Below are positions 10,799-22,876 of a stretch of 64,000 bases of DNA, in pieces. The notes below the pieces were generated by a model that saw nothing but the letters and a program-made list of their open reading frames with translations, was not told the origin of the DNA and searched no databases. Within the stretch, counting starts at the first letter, position 1. Every line of letters begins with the position of its first letter. Source of the DNA: Neurospora tetrasperma FGSC 2508 (taxonomy: Eukaryota; Ascomycota; Sordariomycetes; Sordariales; Sordariaceae). The stretch lies in the NCBI RefSeq assembly GCF_000213175.1, contig NW_009799179.1, positions 2,341,744-2,405,743 on the forward strand, written 5' to 3'. A program made the position numbers and the translations under genes.

Positions 10799-13700
10799 GG
10801 CTGCTTAGATGTGTTCAGGTTGTTCTAGATGTTCTTAAGAAAATAGCTAGACTGTCTGAAGAAGCGAGTGACTGTGAAGCTTGATGACTTGAACAGCTTT
10901 GAAACCAACAACACGAACATTGGGATCTGTCGAGGAATCTTATACCTTCATCTTGAAGGATGAGAGAGTGGCCCTTGGTCAGTCCCGATCGGCCAGGGCC
11001 ACCAAGGGGCCCAGGATGCGCGAAAGCGCGGCCTTCTAGCAGGGGGGTGTTACGGCTCGTCCTCGGAACGGTCATGTTCTTTTTGGTCGAAGGTTGCATT
11101 GCACAAGGAGCTCAAACTTCGTGAACGATGAGTGGTACGGTGGGAAGGCAGGTATCTACCAATTTCGGTACAAGAAGAACTGAGCTAGGTCTAAGGCGGT
11201 AAGGAGGGACGATGGTCGTTTCTGTATGACCATGTCACCATTCGAAGTGTCGGACATGGGTGAGAGTGGGCCGCCGGTATGGCCCACCACCAGTTGTAGT
11301 TGGAGCTTTGGTGTCTACATGCGAGTGTCATGCGTAGCAGCATCGAGCTATTCTTCCATTGCACACACCTACGCACACCGTCAGTTTAAAGTGGACAAGC
11401 ATACAGATAGCCTGCAGATGCAAGACGCAGGCAGAACGAAGTGCCGTCCTGTAGACGATCACTCATCGGATGGCCCCGAAGTAAGCTGCTGCTGCTGTGC
11501 CCAATGATGTTCCACAGAACACGCCTGAAGCATAGCCGAATCTGTAATTACTGCCTTGTTTGAGAGGAAGGATACCAACTCACAATCTACATCGGGAAAC
11601 TGCTGTACGGTAGAGTGTCCCTGTGGATCGCCAAAACAAGACAATTAAACAAGGCTGCCAGTGGGGATCACGCACCCGATCGAACCTATCTCTAGGAATG
11701 GCAGTGGTTAACAGGCGGCCTTTGGCCCTTTGGGTGGCTGCATGAGCTCCGCCACCAAAAATATATCATCCATGACCATCAGAGAGTGCTGTGTTGTCGA
11801 CTTGGCCGTGTTACAATGGGCCTAGGGCCATAATGCTGCAGTCGTCAGGAAGTGGATTTTTCAACATTTGGACTCCTGGCGAGACCGGCCAGACTCTTGA
11901 ACCCCCATTGTTTTCTTTGGCTCTTGACCAGTAGGAGCTTTCTTTGAAGAGCAATGGTAGCATCGAAGCGGCTACCGGGTTCCTTCCAGCCACAGCGGCC
12001 CCAGGTAGTATCGGTCGCTGTCGTGATTGGTTCCCTCAGGTGTCGACCAGGCCGGAACAGGGCCTCAAACTGTTACAGACTGCAGCAATGGACGCATGGA
12101 TTGGTTGTCAACGTCCCATTCGAGCGTCCCTCAAGGGACCCAGGGAACTGGTTCACAAACCCCTGGCGCTCAAAATCATCTAAAACTCTCCTAAAAGCGC
12201 GAGCGCGGATCGGGATGTCGACATCAACGGTAATGGCACTGCCACCTCCGCGCTGTAGAGCATCTTATTCGGAAGCTTCTGTATCAATAGCCGCGCGGAT
12301 AGCACAATGGCATTGCCAAGAGTGATGGGGAGGGAAAGGTGAGTTGGAGTTGAAAATAGGCCAGAAGCCTAACGCTGCGCGGCATAAAAAAATGCCCGGC
12401 TTTGATCTGTGTTCCTAGCTCCGGCGGAAAGCGCCGACTAGTAGTGTGGATATGTGGCCGCCCACCGAAGCTCTTCAGGGAAGGATGATAAGTTCAAACG
12501 TCGTCCTGCGCCGATTTAGGCAATGTCTGTGTTCCGTTGCCAGCCAGAGCATGTATGTAAGATGATGTCGTGAACTTGTGAAACCGCATATCCCATTTGG
12601 ACATGGAAAATCTCCAGATCCAGGATGATGCCGCCTTAAGGGTCTCTTCCTGTTCATTTATGCAGTCGAGCCTTACTTATTAACCTCGTCTTGGTGCTAC
12701 ACCGGGCATATGTTGCGGCACTGGGGCGACCTGTCGTGTTCTCGTGAAAGGTTCTTCGCCTGCTTCAAGCTTCTGGGTCTTGTCCTTGTTCCTTTGAACC
12801 TTGTCATGCGTGCAAGTGTGCGTCCACATCAAACGGATGCCCGAGCGTACTTTCATTCATGAACCAGCCTAATCCCGTTTCAGATCTCGGTGTTGAGTTT
12901 ATCCTCGGTCCCTTGTTCTGGATCGCCTCCGTCTGGGGCGTCTGGATGCCTGCTGGATCGACGTGGACTCACGAAAGCGAGCTGCCGAAACTGACACTGC
13001 CAGCTTTGGCTTTGCGCACCGTTGCTCAATCGCGCCTCGGTTGGTATGTTTGATGGCGGGAATGTGGTCTCGTGTGTTGTGCTTCATAGCGAAGGTCTCG
13101 GTAAAATTGTCCGAAAGTCTGATGTAAAGATCGTTCAGATTCAGATCCTTGTCTTGTGATCTGCATGGCAGTGCAACTAGCCCTAGAGAATGAGTTGCAT
13201 TCGATCGTCTTTCACTCTCCGAGGTTGGGTGGTGATGCATCACTCGTTGTCGCTCTCTCGTATCTTGAAAAATTGTAAGTTATCTGCTCTTGCTTGATCA
13301 GCCACTCCACCACCTGTTGTCCAGTTTGAATCGGTCTTTCGGTCCGAACAGGGAAGTTGACTATAGACGAAGTCAAGTACCTCCTCAGCCGTTGGGGATT
13401 AGTGTTTTCCACAGCAATATGGAAATCGAATGATGTCCTCCCCGGGCGAGATCCGATGATCACAGCATGGCAGAGCTGTTGTCAAATGGGAACGATTATT
13501 CAACTTGAGAATATTCAGCAATTTGTGTGTTTTTCAACCCCTGCATTGCGTTGAGCCAGGTAGAGTGCACATGGTCGGTCGATGGATTGCGATTCGGTGG
13601 AATGGACTCTGCCGAGTTAAAACTTGGTCGTTAGCTTCGGACCATGTAATGGCAAGGACTTGTGTACATGATATCGGACGAGCACTTATAGTAAAAGGGA

Positions 13701-14341
13701 TTCATGCTCTGAATCTTTATGTCCAGTTGACTGGCTGGTCCTAGACTTGTGCGATACATGATGCGCGATGCTGTTGTCCTTCATGGGCTGCCCAGGATGA
13801 CGGTTTACTTGCTCCCGCCAAAGAGAGAAGATAGGGGGTTGGATGTTTTGGAGAGGAATGTGGATGATGCGGAGGCAAACCCTAATGCTGTAACTTTCCA
13901 TAGGATGATCAATATTTTCCTCCTGTCGAAAATGGTGAAGTGGGCAAGGAAAGAAAGAGAACACGAAGAGAAGAATCGCCCCGCGTTGGGTGAATGTGGA
14001 AACCCAACCTCCCCGTGGGTGTACCTGCCGAATATACTTGAGACATCATACTCAAGATTGGAAAGAACTCTGAACGAAATTCACTGTAATAACCTTGGCA
14101 GTATTGTGAGTATCGCCTATGCATCAGTATAGCTGTAGCTACCTCTAGGTAGAACCTCAAAATAACCTTCTCTCGCCCGTTTGCGCCAGCCTCTGGTATC
14201 TCACCTACTGGTGAAGCCCTCTTTGCAATCCAAACAATCCATGAAACAGCAAAACCACTTTGAAACAAAGCAACATCAAGAAGAGAAAGAAGCGCCATGA
14301 AGGTCCCGGAGATGAATCCTCACCGTGACCAAGAAATCAAC
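10799..14341. other. Intergenic, about 3.5 kb, no gene seen
   Basis: There is no supportable coding region. The longest frame (13749-14132, plus, 127 codons) overlaps an equally plain minus-strand frame and has no motif. The part next to 10799 should hold the amidoligase promoter, and the part next to 14342 the lactate dehydrogenase 3' end. Confidence 0.5.
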
Positions 14342-15376
14342 CTACTCCTTCTTGGCAACAGTATCAAAGCACTCCTTGATACTCGTAGCACTCCTCCTCA
14401 ACGCCTCCTTCTCCTTCTCGTTCAACAACAGCTCCACATCCTGATGCGCTCCCTTACTGTTCAGCTTGCATGGCATGCTAAGCGCCACACCCTCCACGCC
14501 GGCATAGTCACCCACTCTTGACACGGTAACCAGCTGATCGGCATTGGTAATGATAGGCTCCAAGATGCTCACCAGTACGCTTGCCACACCGTAGTTCGTC
14601 TTTCCCTTCCTCTGGATAATCTCATAAGCCGCCTCGCGCGTGCGCTTGCTCAGCGCATCCATAGCCTCCTCATCGTACACGATGCCCTTCTGCTTGCAGT
14701 AGTCCTCCAGGCGCATGCCGGCGATGCTGGCGAGCGACCACACAGGCAGCTGGCTGTCGCCGTGCTCGCCAACAATGACGGCGTGCACGTTGCGCGGGTT
14801 GACGCCGTAGTGCTTGCCGAGCTCGTGGCGGAAGCGGGTGGTGTCCATGGCGGTGCCTGAGCCGATGACGCGCTGGACGGGGAATCCGCTGAGCTCGTAC
14901 GCGGCCTTGGTGAGCACGTCGCATGGGTTGGTGGCCACGATCAGGATCGTGTTGGGCGCGTGCTTGGCGATCTGCGGTACGATTTGCTCAAACAGACCGT
15001 AGTTGGTCTTGACTAGATCCATGCGAGTCTGCCCGGGCTTCTGGTTGACGCCGGCGGTGATGATGACGGCCGTGGCACCTGCGCAGTCTTCGTACTCGCC
15101 CACGCTGACCTTGGCGTGCGCGAAGTGGGCGGCGTGTGAAAGGTCCATAACCTCGCCGAGGGCGCGGTTCTTATCGATATCGATGAGGACGATCTCGGCG
15201 GCGAGATGGCTGAGGAGGAGGGCGTAGGCGGTGGTGACGCCAACGGAGCCGGCACCTACGATGGCGACCTTGATGGACTGAAGGTTTTGTCAATGGAAAC
15301 CCTTGATTATGACGACCGGGGTTCAGATGTAACTCACCTTGGCATGGCTCTCGATTTCCGTGCTTGGTACCGACAT
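14342..15376 (-). CDS. L-lactate dehydrogenase (NAD-dependent), 324 aa
   Basis: This enzyme interconverts pyruvate and L-lactate with NADH, probably in the cytosol. Two exons, 15338-15376 and 14342-15277, are joined by a 60-nt intron (GTGAGT...TTCAG). The first gives MSVPSTEIESHAK and the second opens SIKVAIVGAGSVG. Landmarks: dinucleotide-binding GAGSVG at residues 21-26, acidic LIDID at 44-48 for NAD rather than NADP, Gln92 with Arg98 in the mobile loop GVNQKPGQTR (Gln marks lactate over malate dehydrogenase), NPCDV at 130-134, substrate Arg161 in DTTRFR, and catalytic His185 in GEHGDSQ. The length is typical for the family. The loop and HGDS region look more like bacterial (Bacillus/Lactobacillus-type) LDH than the mitochondrial malate dehydrogenases of fungi, so an old bacterial origin is possible. 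No initiation codon other than 15376 fits the splice. Confidence 0.93.
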
Positions 15377-16289
15377 TTTTGCTGTTATGTTGTCTGTGGA
15401 GAGTGTCGATAATCTGCTGATATCTGAGGGTTCGACTGGAAAGAGCACTTGAGATGTGACCCGGGAGGAGATGGTCTATTTGTAGTAGAAAGCAGGGGGA
15501 ATGTTTTCTTGCTGCCTTGTTGTCGAGATCCTCAGAGCTATCTTATACGAGATCCAGATTTAGGCACCGCCCGCCCAGTTGGGATGGAGCCCGATTGGGT
15601 ATCTTTGCCAACATTGGATGACACCTTATCTCGATCGCGATGCAGATTTGAGTGGTTGACAAAGGGTGAAGCTCCCGTCAGATCGGCCTGTTGCAGGACT
15701 TGCGCAGCTTGTCTAGTCGTGATTGGGAAACAAACAGACGATCTAGAACTAGATGGCCGTCCAGCGGAGAAGTCGTCAGGGTTTCGTATTGGTCTGGGCA
15801 GCGACAAACGCTGTGCCTCACTGGTGGACCGACAGCCAAGACAGAAACTCCGTCTCGATCCCCTATCCGCGCCTACCTCTAGCTGCCGTTCCTTAGGGCT
15901 GCTGTGCGGAGCTGTGGCGGCTTAGCCACCAGCATCAATTTGGGATCCAAGACTCGCCGTCGCTGTCAAAGTTCCACCTGCTCGAATCATTCCGATGGCA
16001 CCAGGCCCTCGTGCAACATATCATTCGATGCGAATTCGTTCCATGTTGCCCGAAGGTTGACAAGTATTGTGCGAATGAGTCACTGTTTGAGCGTTTTAGT
16101 GCGAGTTATGCGCCGAAAGATGAGGATCTGAGTTTGTGGTGATACATTCATCTGATTCGTTGTCACCATGCACGGGGAATGACAGATCAACAAAACAATA
16201 GATCTCGAAAAATATCAGGGACGACGTGTTTGTAAATGCAATTGAAGGGTATCACGACAACAGCAACAGCAACAAAACAACAGAAACAA
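15377..16289. other. Intergenic: LDH promoter and permease 3' flank
   Basis: I find no gene. A plus-strand frame of 158 codons (15449-15925) lacks motifs and lies in the lactate dehydrogenase promoter. The region 15377-15480 should carry the transcription start of that gene. From about 16230 the sequence becomes CAA/ACA-rich, just 3' of the permease stop. Confidence 0.5.
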
Positions 16290-18084
16290 TCATGCAATCC
16301 AAAACCAGATCTTCTCCAACCAGTTCCTCGGAACCGGTTCCACGTCATTCGCGCACATATCGTCCATCTCCTTCTTGCCTGTCAATACATCGATCTCACC
16401 GGCGGGCTTATGGAATGGCATCCTGTGCCAGATCTTATGGCCGAAGTATAGAACAAGGAAAGCAGGCAAGGTAATGTATGCCGCAAGGAAATCCTTGTAA
16501 TTCCACTTGACAAACACTTGGAATCCGTTTGTGAGTGTCAAAATGCTGATCATGACCAGGGCAAACCATGCCGCATATGGCTGACCCGGAGTTTTGAAGG
16601 GCAGTGTCGCCAACAGTCCCTGGACTTTGAGCGCCTGACGGAATCGCAGGTAAGTGATGAGCAGAACGATCCAGCCGATGTACCCGGAGATGGTGGAAAG
16701 GTTGGAGAACCAGGTAAACACCTGAGCGCCATTGTTGGATACGTTCAGGTAGGCAAGCAGAGAGAATGCCCAGGTCATCAAGACGGCGGTATATGGGACA
16801 CCACGCTTGGTGGTTCTCGTGAAAATGGCGGGTGCTTGGCCGTTTTGGGCCAGAGAATACAGGATACGGGATCCTGAGTACAAGAATGCGTTACCAGCGG
16901 ACCAAGCAGAGGTCAAGATGGCAGCGTTGATAACATGGTTCAGGCCACCGATACCGGCGAGCTGAATACCTATAACCCAAGGACTGGCGCTGGCGTCCGA
17001 GGTGCCGGAAAGCAGGTTCTTGTTATCCGAGGGAACAATGCAGCCTACGATCAAGGAGCTGATGCCATAAAAGACAGCCAGACGACCCAAGAAACGGCGG
17101 GCGGCCTTGGGAATGTTGCGTCTCGGTGCGACAGTCTCACCAGCAGCGAGACCGATCAGTTCGGGGGAGGTGATGAAGCTGAATCCGGCGCGGATGAATG
17201 CCGTCCAATACGCAGCAAATCTGCCAGTGGCACCAGGTGCGAGGTACTCCTTGAACGCTCCCGGATCGTTCCAATAGTGAAACCCTAACCGATTGTGGTT
17301 TGGCCCGCCTCCCAGCATGATAACGAGGCCAACAATGATGAGCCCCATGATGGTGATGAACTTGATGCTGGCAAACCAGAACTCGGCCTCACCAAAGACC
17401 TCGACCGCGATGATGTTCAAGACCAGGTTAACAACAAGGATGATGGTGATCCAAGCCCAGGTGGGAACTGGTGTTTCCCAGTAGTTGAGGAGGATGGCGC
17501 CTGCGGACGCTTCGGCGGCGACGAGGATGGCGTACGCATACCTAGGATCCATCGCGTCAGTTGGACTGAGCATTTCGTTCCCTTGATCCCAAAAGAAACT
17601 CACCAATAGTTCCAGCCAGCGGCAAACCCTAAGCTGGCATCGACGAAACGCTCTGTGAAGTAGGGCAGTGTGATTCCTCTAAGAGGAAGGTATGTGCACA
17701 TTTCGCCGATACAGTTCATGACGATCCAGACAAGAAGCATCATGGATAGGTAGGCCAGCCATAGCGGCGCTGGGCCGACGGTGGCCAAGATACCGCCCGA
17801 ACCGACGAAGAGACCCGTTCCGATACTGTGAAGAGCACCATTAGCGGATAAGTCAAGGGAAACATTGGGGTTGTGGTAGTCCTCAGGGAAGAAATTGCAA
17901 CGTACGCTCCTCCCAAAGCCAGAAACTGAATGTGCCGACTCTTGAGACCTCTTTGCAATTGATGGTTGGCGTCCAGAGAGATTGTACCGTCCATGACCTG
18001 GCCTTGGTTGTGAGAATAAGCCACATCCAGGGCCTCGCCGCCGCCCTGCTTCTCGGCGAAGTTTCCATCGCCGTATTTGGACAT
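16290..18084 (-). CDS. Amino-acid permease, DIP5-like, 550 aa
   Basis: A plasma-membrane proton/amino-acid symporter of the AAT (YAT) branch of the APC superfamily, most like acidic or dicarboxylic amino-acid permeases (Dip5). Three exons, 17906-18084, 17604-17825 and 16290-17541, are joined by introns of 80 nt (GTACGT...CACAG) and 62 nt (GTGAGT...CCTAG). The joins restore GLKSRHIQFLALGGAIGTG and GWNYWYAYAILVAAEASAGA, both hallmark family strings. About 65 hydrophilic N-terminal residues precede TM1; SGGILATVGPAPLWLAYL, GEAEFWFASIKFITI, FISPELI-like FITSPELIGLAAGE and SGSRILYSLAQNGQAP follow in the expected order. The C-terminus ends with a Trp-rich tail (NWLEKIWFWIA). Start: the ATG at 18084 is the first in frame. 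Substrate choice is inferred from family resemblance only. Confidence 0.92.
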
Positions 18085-20136
18085 GGCGACCGGATCTGAA
18101 CCCTTTGGAGGCACAGGAGCTGGGCTTCGAGATTAGCCAAATGCTAACGGGATTGCGTTGGTGATGGTTGTCTTTGATGTAGCAATCAGACGAGGCCCGC
18201 GGTGCAGAAGACCAACGACACCCAGGAGAGTAGAGGAAGGGGGACAAAGTCTTTGATGCGAACTTGTGTGTCGAGGTCAGCGGCGTTCTTATGGTAGTAT
18301 TTTGGAGATAAGATCAGCAGGGTTTCTTTGCAGAACATGCCCCAATCCGTTCTCTGAGTCCATGGCAGCCATGCCACTAGTGTAGGAATGTCACACCCGA
18401 TCAGGGGCACCGAGTGGCCGGCGATAAGCGCATGTATCCATGAGCTGGGATATTTTGGACGTCTATCAGCCAAGAAGCCATATGAGTCAAGCCCAGTTCA
18501 GTTGTTGGTGTTGAGGTTGGATCCGTTGAAGATAGCAGTGGGCGGATCAAATCCGTAGTCAGAGAATAGAGCCGCGATTACCCCGGATTTTCGGGTCCAG
18601 GAGTGGCATCCGTATCGCCGACGAGAGGTAGTATTGGTTTACTTAAGAGTAAACAAAGTCTGGAACTTGGAGACAAGCGAGCCAACAGCAAAAAGAAGAT
18701 CGTTGCCCTGTTTGAGCCAAAACCTTCCTTGTCAGTTTCATGCTCTCGGTGAAGAAAAGAGGTTGGCGTGGCTGGAAGAAAAAAAAAGAAAGCAGAAAAA
18801 CAGGTGCAGCGCCGTTGGGATAAGGCCGGACACACCTTCCCTTTCCAGTTACCATCTCCAGATGCTTGGCGGGGAAGCGGTGGGGTTTCCTGCTTCAGCG
18901 GGGATGGCCCTGGCGTACCGGGAGATAGCGCCCTGGGTGTGGAGTCCAGTCTTGGGAAATTTGGGGCCCGGGCTCTAGGGTCTGGGCTTGGGGACACCCC
19001 CCACGCTTCCACTTTCCACTTGTTCAGTTCCTGTTCCATGATCCCGTCCTTCGTTGTGCGGTTCCCTTCCTCGTTTCTTGATTTCCATCTTTGTGGGAAC
19101 TTGAAATGGTCGGGCAGTTGAATGAACTCTCCAATGTCAACACCATAACAGATTCAATGACAGCGGATTACTACGGGATCAATGAACTGAAATGGCTTCG
19201 ATTTCATGCCAAGATGACCGGCAAGAGGCCATTCCTGACTTCGGTTCCTGGCTTTTCTTGCAAGGAGGTGGCATGATACCCCAACTGTTCCCGCCGCCCC
19301 GCACAAAGTTCCATTCATCTCGTTCAAAGTCGGGGTAGAAGCAACCACTCGGGCGACGCTGTGCCGAATGACGACTCTCGGTTTGTATGTAAACACTATC
19401 AAATCCAGAAACGTTGAAGCAACTCGGACGGGCCAAGGGATGAAGCCGATAAAGCTATTTTGGCTTGGCATGGGTATCGCGATTGAAATGATGAAGATTG
19501 GGAAGCTCTAATACATTCTACCTGTGGTGAGACTTCAGTCTCCTCGTCACTACAGATTGGTAAGGCATTCGTTATTCATGAATAAATATACTGTACTCCT
19601 GAGGAGCTAGAAGAAGATGAGGATGGAGGTACCACTTTTTCTTCGAAGCACCTAGTCTAGGTAAGGCTTAAATGGCCGAGTTACAACACAGATGTATTCT
19701 TGGAAACGTTTTCGAGGTTACGATGGTCAACTTATAGACGTCGGAAAAGCATTCGTGGAAATGCTGATTTAAACCACCTTGAAATGTCCACCCGACTCAA
19801 TGCTTCGAACCGTACAATCATTGATCTCGTCTGCCAACGATTGCCACAAGTTTCGGGTCAAGCCGTCTGCCGACTTGCTATGACTTTTACTCCGCAATCA
19901 CGGCCTAAAACCGGAGCGGTGATCGCTCCAGAACCACACAAACCCCGACTGAGCGCTGATGATCTTATCTGATCCGAGTCATCTCCGCATCGAGACCCTT
20001 ATTTTCACTACACGCGTAGCAACCCTGCAGGGCTTCACACTACAACTTTGAGACATTAACTGGTCAGGCCACAACTAAATCTTCAATTCCTTCACTCACA
20101 CCAACCTAGAGGTCATCACTACAAAAACTAACAAAG
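18085..20136. other. Divergent promoter region between permease and amidohydrolase
   Basis: The permease (minus) and amidohydrolase (plus) genes diverge from this 2-kb interval. Open frames at 18186-18473 and 18578-19039 have no motifs and are overlapped by frames on the opposite strand. The pyrimidine/A-rich part at 20040-20136 precedes the amidohydrolase ATG and is likely its 5' untranslated region. Confidence 0.5.
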
Positions 20137-21849
20137 ATGGCCAAAACAACCCTCTTCATCAACGGCCGCATCTTCCTCTCCCCCGTCCGCCCCGGCCAAA
20201 ACGCCGGCCTCCACACGCCCCCCTCCTTCGCCTCCTGCCTCCTCATCCGCAACGACACCATCCTCCACGTCGGCTCTCCCCAAGATGAACCCATCACCAC
20301 CGCCCTTCTCTCCTCATCCTCCGGGGAGGAGGAAGAAGTAGTGGAAACCATCGACCTAGCCGGCCACTCCCTCCTCCCCGGTTTCATCGACGGCCACATG
20401 CACCTAATGATCATGGGCCAATCCCTCACCAAGCTCGACCTGGGTCCCTGCAAATCTCTTGCCGACATCCGATCCACCATCCGCTCCTACGCCGCCTCCC
20501 ACCCCGACGTTCCCAGGATCTTGTGTCGCGGGTGGATGCACTCCATGACTCCCGACGGAGTCACAGCCAAAGACCTGGACGGGCTCGACATGGACGGAAA
20601 AGACCGACCGATCCTGGTGGACACCAAGGATCTACACTCGGCTTGGTGCAACACGGCCGGCATCCGCGACTTGGGCGCCCAAGAATGGCAGGATGTTCCC
20701 GGCGGGACGATTGAGCGGGATGCCGACGGCAAAGTGACGGGCGTGTTCAACGAGGCAGCCAACATCACCTATGTATGGCCGTACCTGGCGCGGGTGGCGA
20801 CGGTGGAGGAGAGGATGGCTGCTATACAGGCTGCGGTGGAAGCGTACCATTCCGTGGGGTACACGGGGGCGATCGACATGGCCATGGACGAAGGGGCGTG
20901 GGATGCGTTGCAGGAACTGAGAAGACGGTCGTCGTCGTCTTCGGAGGAGAACGGCGGCAAGGAAGGCATTCCGTTGAGGATTGCGGCGTATTGGTTGGTG
21001 AAGCCGGGAAAGAATGACGAGGAAAATGTGAGGCAGGTGGAGAGGGCGATTGAGCTTGCGAGGCAGTTCAACAGCGAGACGACGCCGGATTGCAGGATTG
21101 TCGGGGTGAAAATCATTTGTGATGGCATCATCGATGGATGCACGGCTGGCCTGTCGGAGCCCTACGAGCATAATGGGCATAGGGAGGTGCCGCTTTGGAC
21201 GGCGGAGCAGCTGGAGCCCGTGGTCAAGAGGGCGGATGAGGCGGGATTGCAGGTGGCGTTGCATGCGATTGGGGATGAGACCATCAAGACGGTTTTGGAC
21301 GTGTTGATTGCGCACGCGAGCCCGGAGAGGAGACCGCGCGTGGAGCACTTGGAGCTGTCGAGCGAGAAGGACGCCGAGAGGCTGGGCAAGGCGGGCATCA
21401 CGGCTTCGATTCAGCCGGTGCATGCGGACCCGGCGATCCTGAGGGCTTGGCCCAAGTTGTTGGGAGCGCACAGGTGTGGAAGGGCTTTTGCGTATCGCGA
21501 ATTTGCGGATCATGGGGCGCCGTTGGCGTTGGGAAGCGATGCGCCCACGGCACCGCATGCTCCGTTGCCTAATGTGTACGTTGGAGCGACGAGGAGATCG
21601 TATCGGGAGCCCGACTACCAGACCACGGTCAACCCGCACTTTGCTCTAGGCGTGTGCGAGGCGGTCGCTGCGGCGTCTCAGGGCGTGGCGTATAGCTGCC
21701 GCGATGAGAACAGGATAGGAAGACTGGAGAAGGGGATGAAGGCCGACTTCACCATTGTGGACATGGATTGGGATAAGGAGAAGCTGAAGGAGGCAAAGGT
21801 TCTGGAGACATGGTTCGATGGCAGGAAGGTCTGGTCGGCAAAGAACTGA
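20137..21849 (+). CDS. YtcJ-like amidohydrolase, 570 aa
   Basis: A metal-dependent hydrolase of the amidohydrolase_3 (YtcJ/N-substituted formamide deformylase-like) family. It is a single exon from the ATG at 20137 to TGA at 21849. The N-terminus forms the small beta-sandwich (TLFINGRIFLS, LIRNDTILHVGS) followed by the metal-binding strand GFIDGHMHL, with His87 and His89 as the HxH pair. Further landmarks are the central LVDTKDLHSAWCNT, GVKIICDGIIDGCTAGLSEP, ALHAIGDETI, a RVEHLE strand carrying a metal His, and ALGSDAPTAPHAP with the catalytic Asp. The C-terminus returns to the sandwich (IGRLEKGMKADFTIVDMD). The length of about 550-580 residues is normal. Substrates in this family are varied amides and cannot be told from sequence. 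It converges on the next gene, with only 64 bp between the stops. Confidence 0.9.
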   Translation: MAKTTLFINGRIFLSPVRPGQNAGLHTPPSFASCLLIRNDTILHVGSPQDEPITTALLSSSSGEEEEVVETIDLAGHSLLPGFIDGHMHLMIMGQSLTKLDLGPCKSLADIRSTIRSYAASHPDVPRILCRGWMHSMTPDGVTAKDLDGLDMDGKDRPILVDTKDLHSAWCNTAGIRDLGAQEWQDVPGGTIERDADGKVTGVFNEAANITYVWPYLARVATVEERMAAIQAAVEAYHSVGYTGAIDMAMDEGAWDALQELRRRSSSSSEENGGKEGIPLRIAAYWLVKPGKNDEENVRQVERAIELARQFNSETTPDCRIVGVKIICDGIIDGCTAGLSEPYEHNGHREVPLWTAEQLEPVVKRADEAGLQVALHAIGDETIKTVLDVLIAHASPERRPRVEHLELSSEKDAERLGKAGITASIQPVHADPAILRAWPKLLGAHRCGRAFAYREFADHGAPLALGSDAPTAPHAPLPNVYVGATRRSYREPDYQTTVNPHFALGVCEAVAAASQGVAYSCRDENRIGRLEKGMKADFTIVDMDWDKEKLKEAKVLETWFDGRKVWSAKN

Positions 21850-21913
21850 TTCGGATATCGATCGCCCTGAAATTTTTGGATACTAAAATAGCAAACGTAG
21901 CAAGCCGTGTACT

Positions 21914-22876
21914 CTATTCATAAGGCCAGTATCGCCTAGGCCAAATGTTCATCGCGGTCTTCAGCCCATCCCCGAGTGGAAGTCCGGCATGGTTTGTCCG
22001 TTCATCACCAGTCCCGTTGGCATGAAGGTTAACCCAAAAGATAGCATTGCCAGCAACCGGTCTGAACGCCAACCCTCCATCATCATGCTCCCGCCAAAGA
22101 GGCTTCAAATCGGTCACGTTTTTCAGCTTTTGGTCCTCCAATCCGCCACGCCACATGGGTTCGTTCCACGGACTCGGCGATATGATGGGCTTCGCATGAG
22201 GAAAGTGTGTCTCGCCCTTGGTGCAATTGTCCTGGAGTATGGCAAAGAAACTGGCAACGCGATTCCACACCCTGTCGCTGCCGTCGTTGGCTAGGAGCGG
22301 CCTGTCAAACCAGTCATGATGGACATTGAACCTCTGACCGGCCCGATACCGAACTAACTGCGGCGGACCCATCTCGTCCCAGCCATCCCTCAACATTGTA
22401 CCCATAAAGCCTCGTGCCCGGTTCAGCACGCACCTGACGGCGGGATCGTCGCGTGGTAGTCCCGCCGAGCTCGACGTGCGGTCTTGCATCTGTTGTTGAC
22501 GGCCGTGCTTAATGACCACCGATGGTTTGAACATGGGTTCGGCTGTGTAGAGGAGTGAGGTGATCTCGGACGGTGTTATGAGGTTATGGATATATATAAT
22601 CAAAGGGTTAAGAGATACGAGCTCAGTCTTGTATGAATGGGATACATCGCAGTAGAAGGGCTGTTGATGTTCTTCTGTCATTGAAGTTTTGTTCCGGAAA
22701 AGCTTCAGGGGCTTTGCCAGAGGGTGGTCAGCCAGAGGTACTGGAAGGCCGCTGATGATGAAGGTGAGTGATGAGATCTGGGGAAAAGTCTCGGACAGGT
22801 ATGGTACACTCAAGGCAACCAAGACTGTCCAAGCCACGGTTAAACCGGCAGCGTTCATCAAACTTAAGCCAGGCAT
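21914..22876 (-). CDS. Prolyl 4-hydroxylase-like 2OG-Fe(II) dioxygenase, 320 aa
   Basis: A single-exon gene for a 2-oxoglutarate/Fe(II) dioxygenase of the P4H alpha-subunit type, which hydroxylates prolyl residues in peptides. A hydrophobic N-terminal helix (TVAWTVLVALSVPYL, about residues 13-27) suggests a signal anchor placing the domain in the ER or secretory lumen. The catalytic jelly roll lies at about residues 90-318. Iron ligands are His186 and Asp188 (VHHDWFD) and His296 (TNHAGLP), with Lys306 (DGLKTAMNIW) positioned to bind 2-oxoglutarate. GETHFPHA is the usual GET.FP strand, and NAIFWVNLHANG the strand before the distal His. All key residues are present, so it should be active. Single-domain P4Hs are common in filamentous fungi; the substrate is unknown. 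Confidence 0.88.
   Translation of the reverse strand: MPGLSLMNAAGLTVAWTVLVALSVPYLSETFPQISSLTFIISGLPVPLADHPLAKPLKLFRNKTSMTEEHQQPFYCDVSHSYKTELVSLNPLIIYIHNLITPSEITSLLYTAEPMFKPSVVIKHGRQQQMQDRTSSSAGLPRDDPAVRCVLNRARGFMGTMLRDGWDEMGPPQLVRYRAGQRFNVHHDWFDRPLLANDGSDRVWNRVASFFAILQDNCTKGETHFPHAKPIISPSPWNEPMWRGGLEDQKLKNVTDLKPLWREHDDGGLAFRPVAGNAIFWVNLHANGTGDERTNHAGLPLGDGLKTAMNIWPRRYWPYE

Noticed and set aside
14670-15255. Long GC-rich open frames overlapping the lactate dehydrogenase gene
   Set aside because: They are shadows of the strongly codon-biased real frame.
18578-19039. A 153-codon minus-strand frame
   Set aside because: It has no motif, a matching plus-strand frame overlaps it, and it lies in a divergent promoter region.
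20487-21639. A 335-codon minus-strand frame inside the amidohydrolase gene
   Set aside because: It is an Arg/His-rich shadow of the real plus-strand gene.
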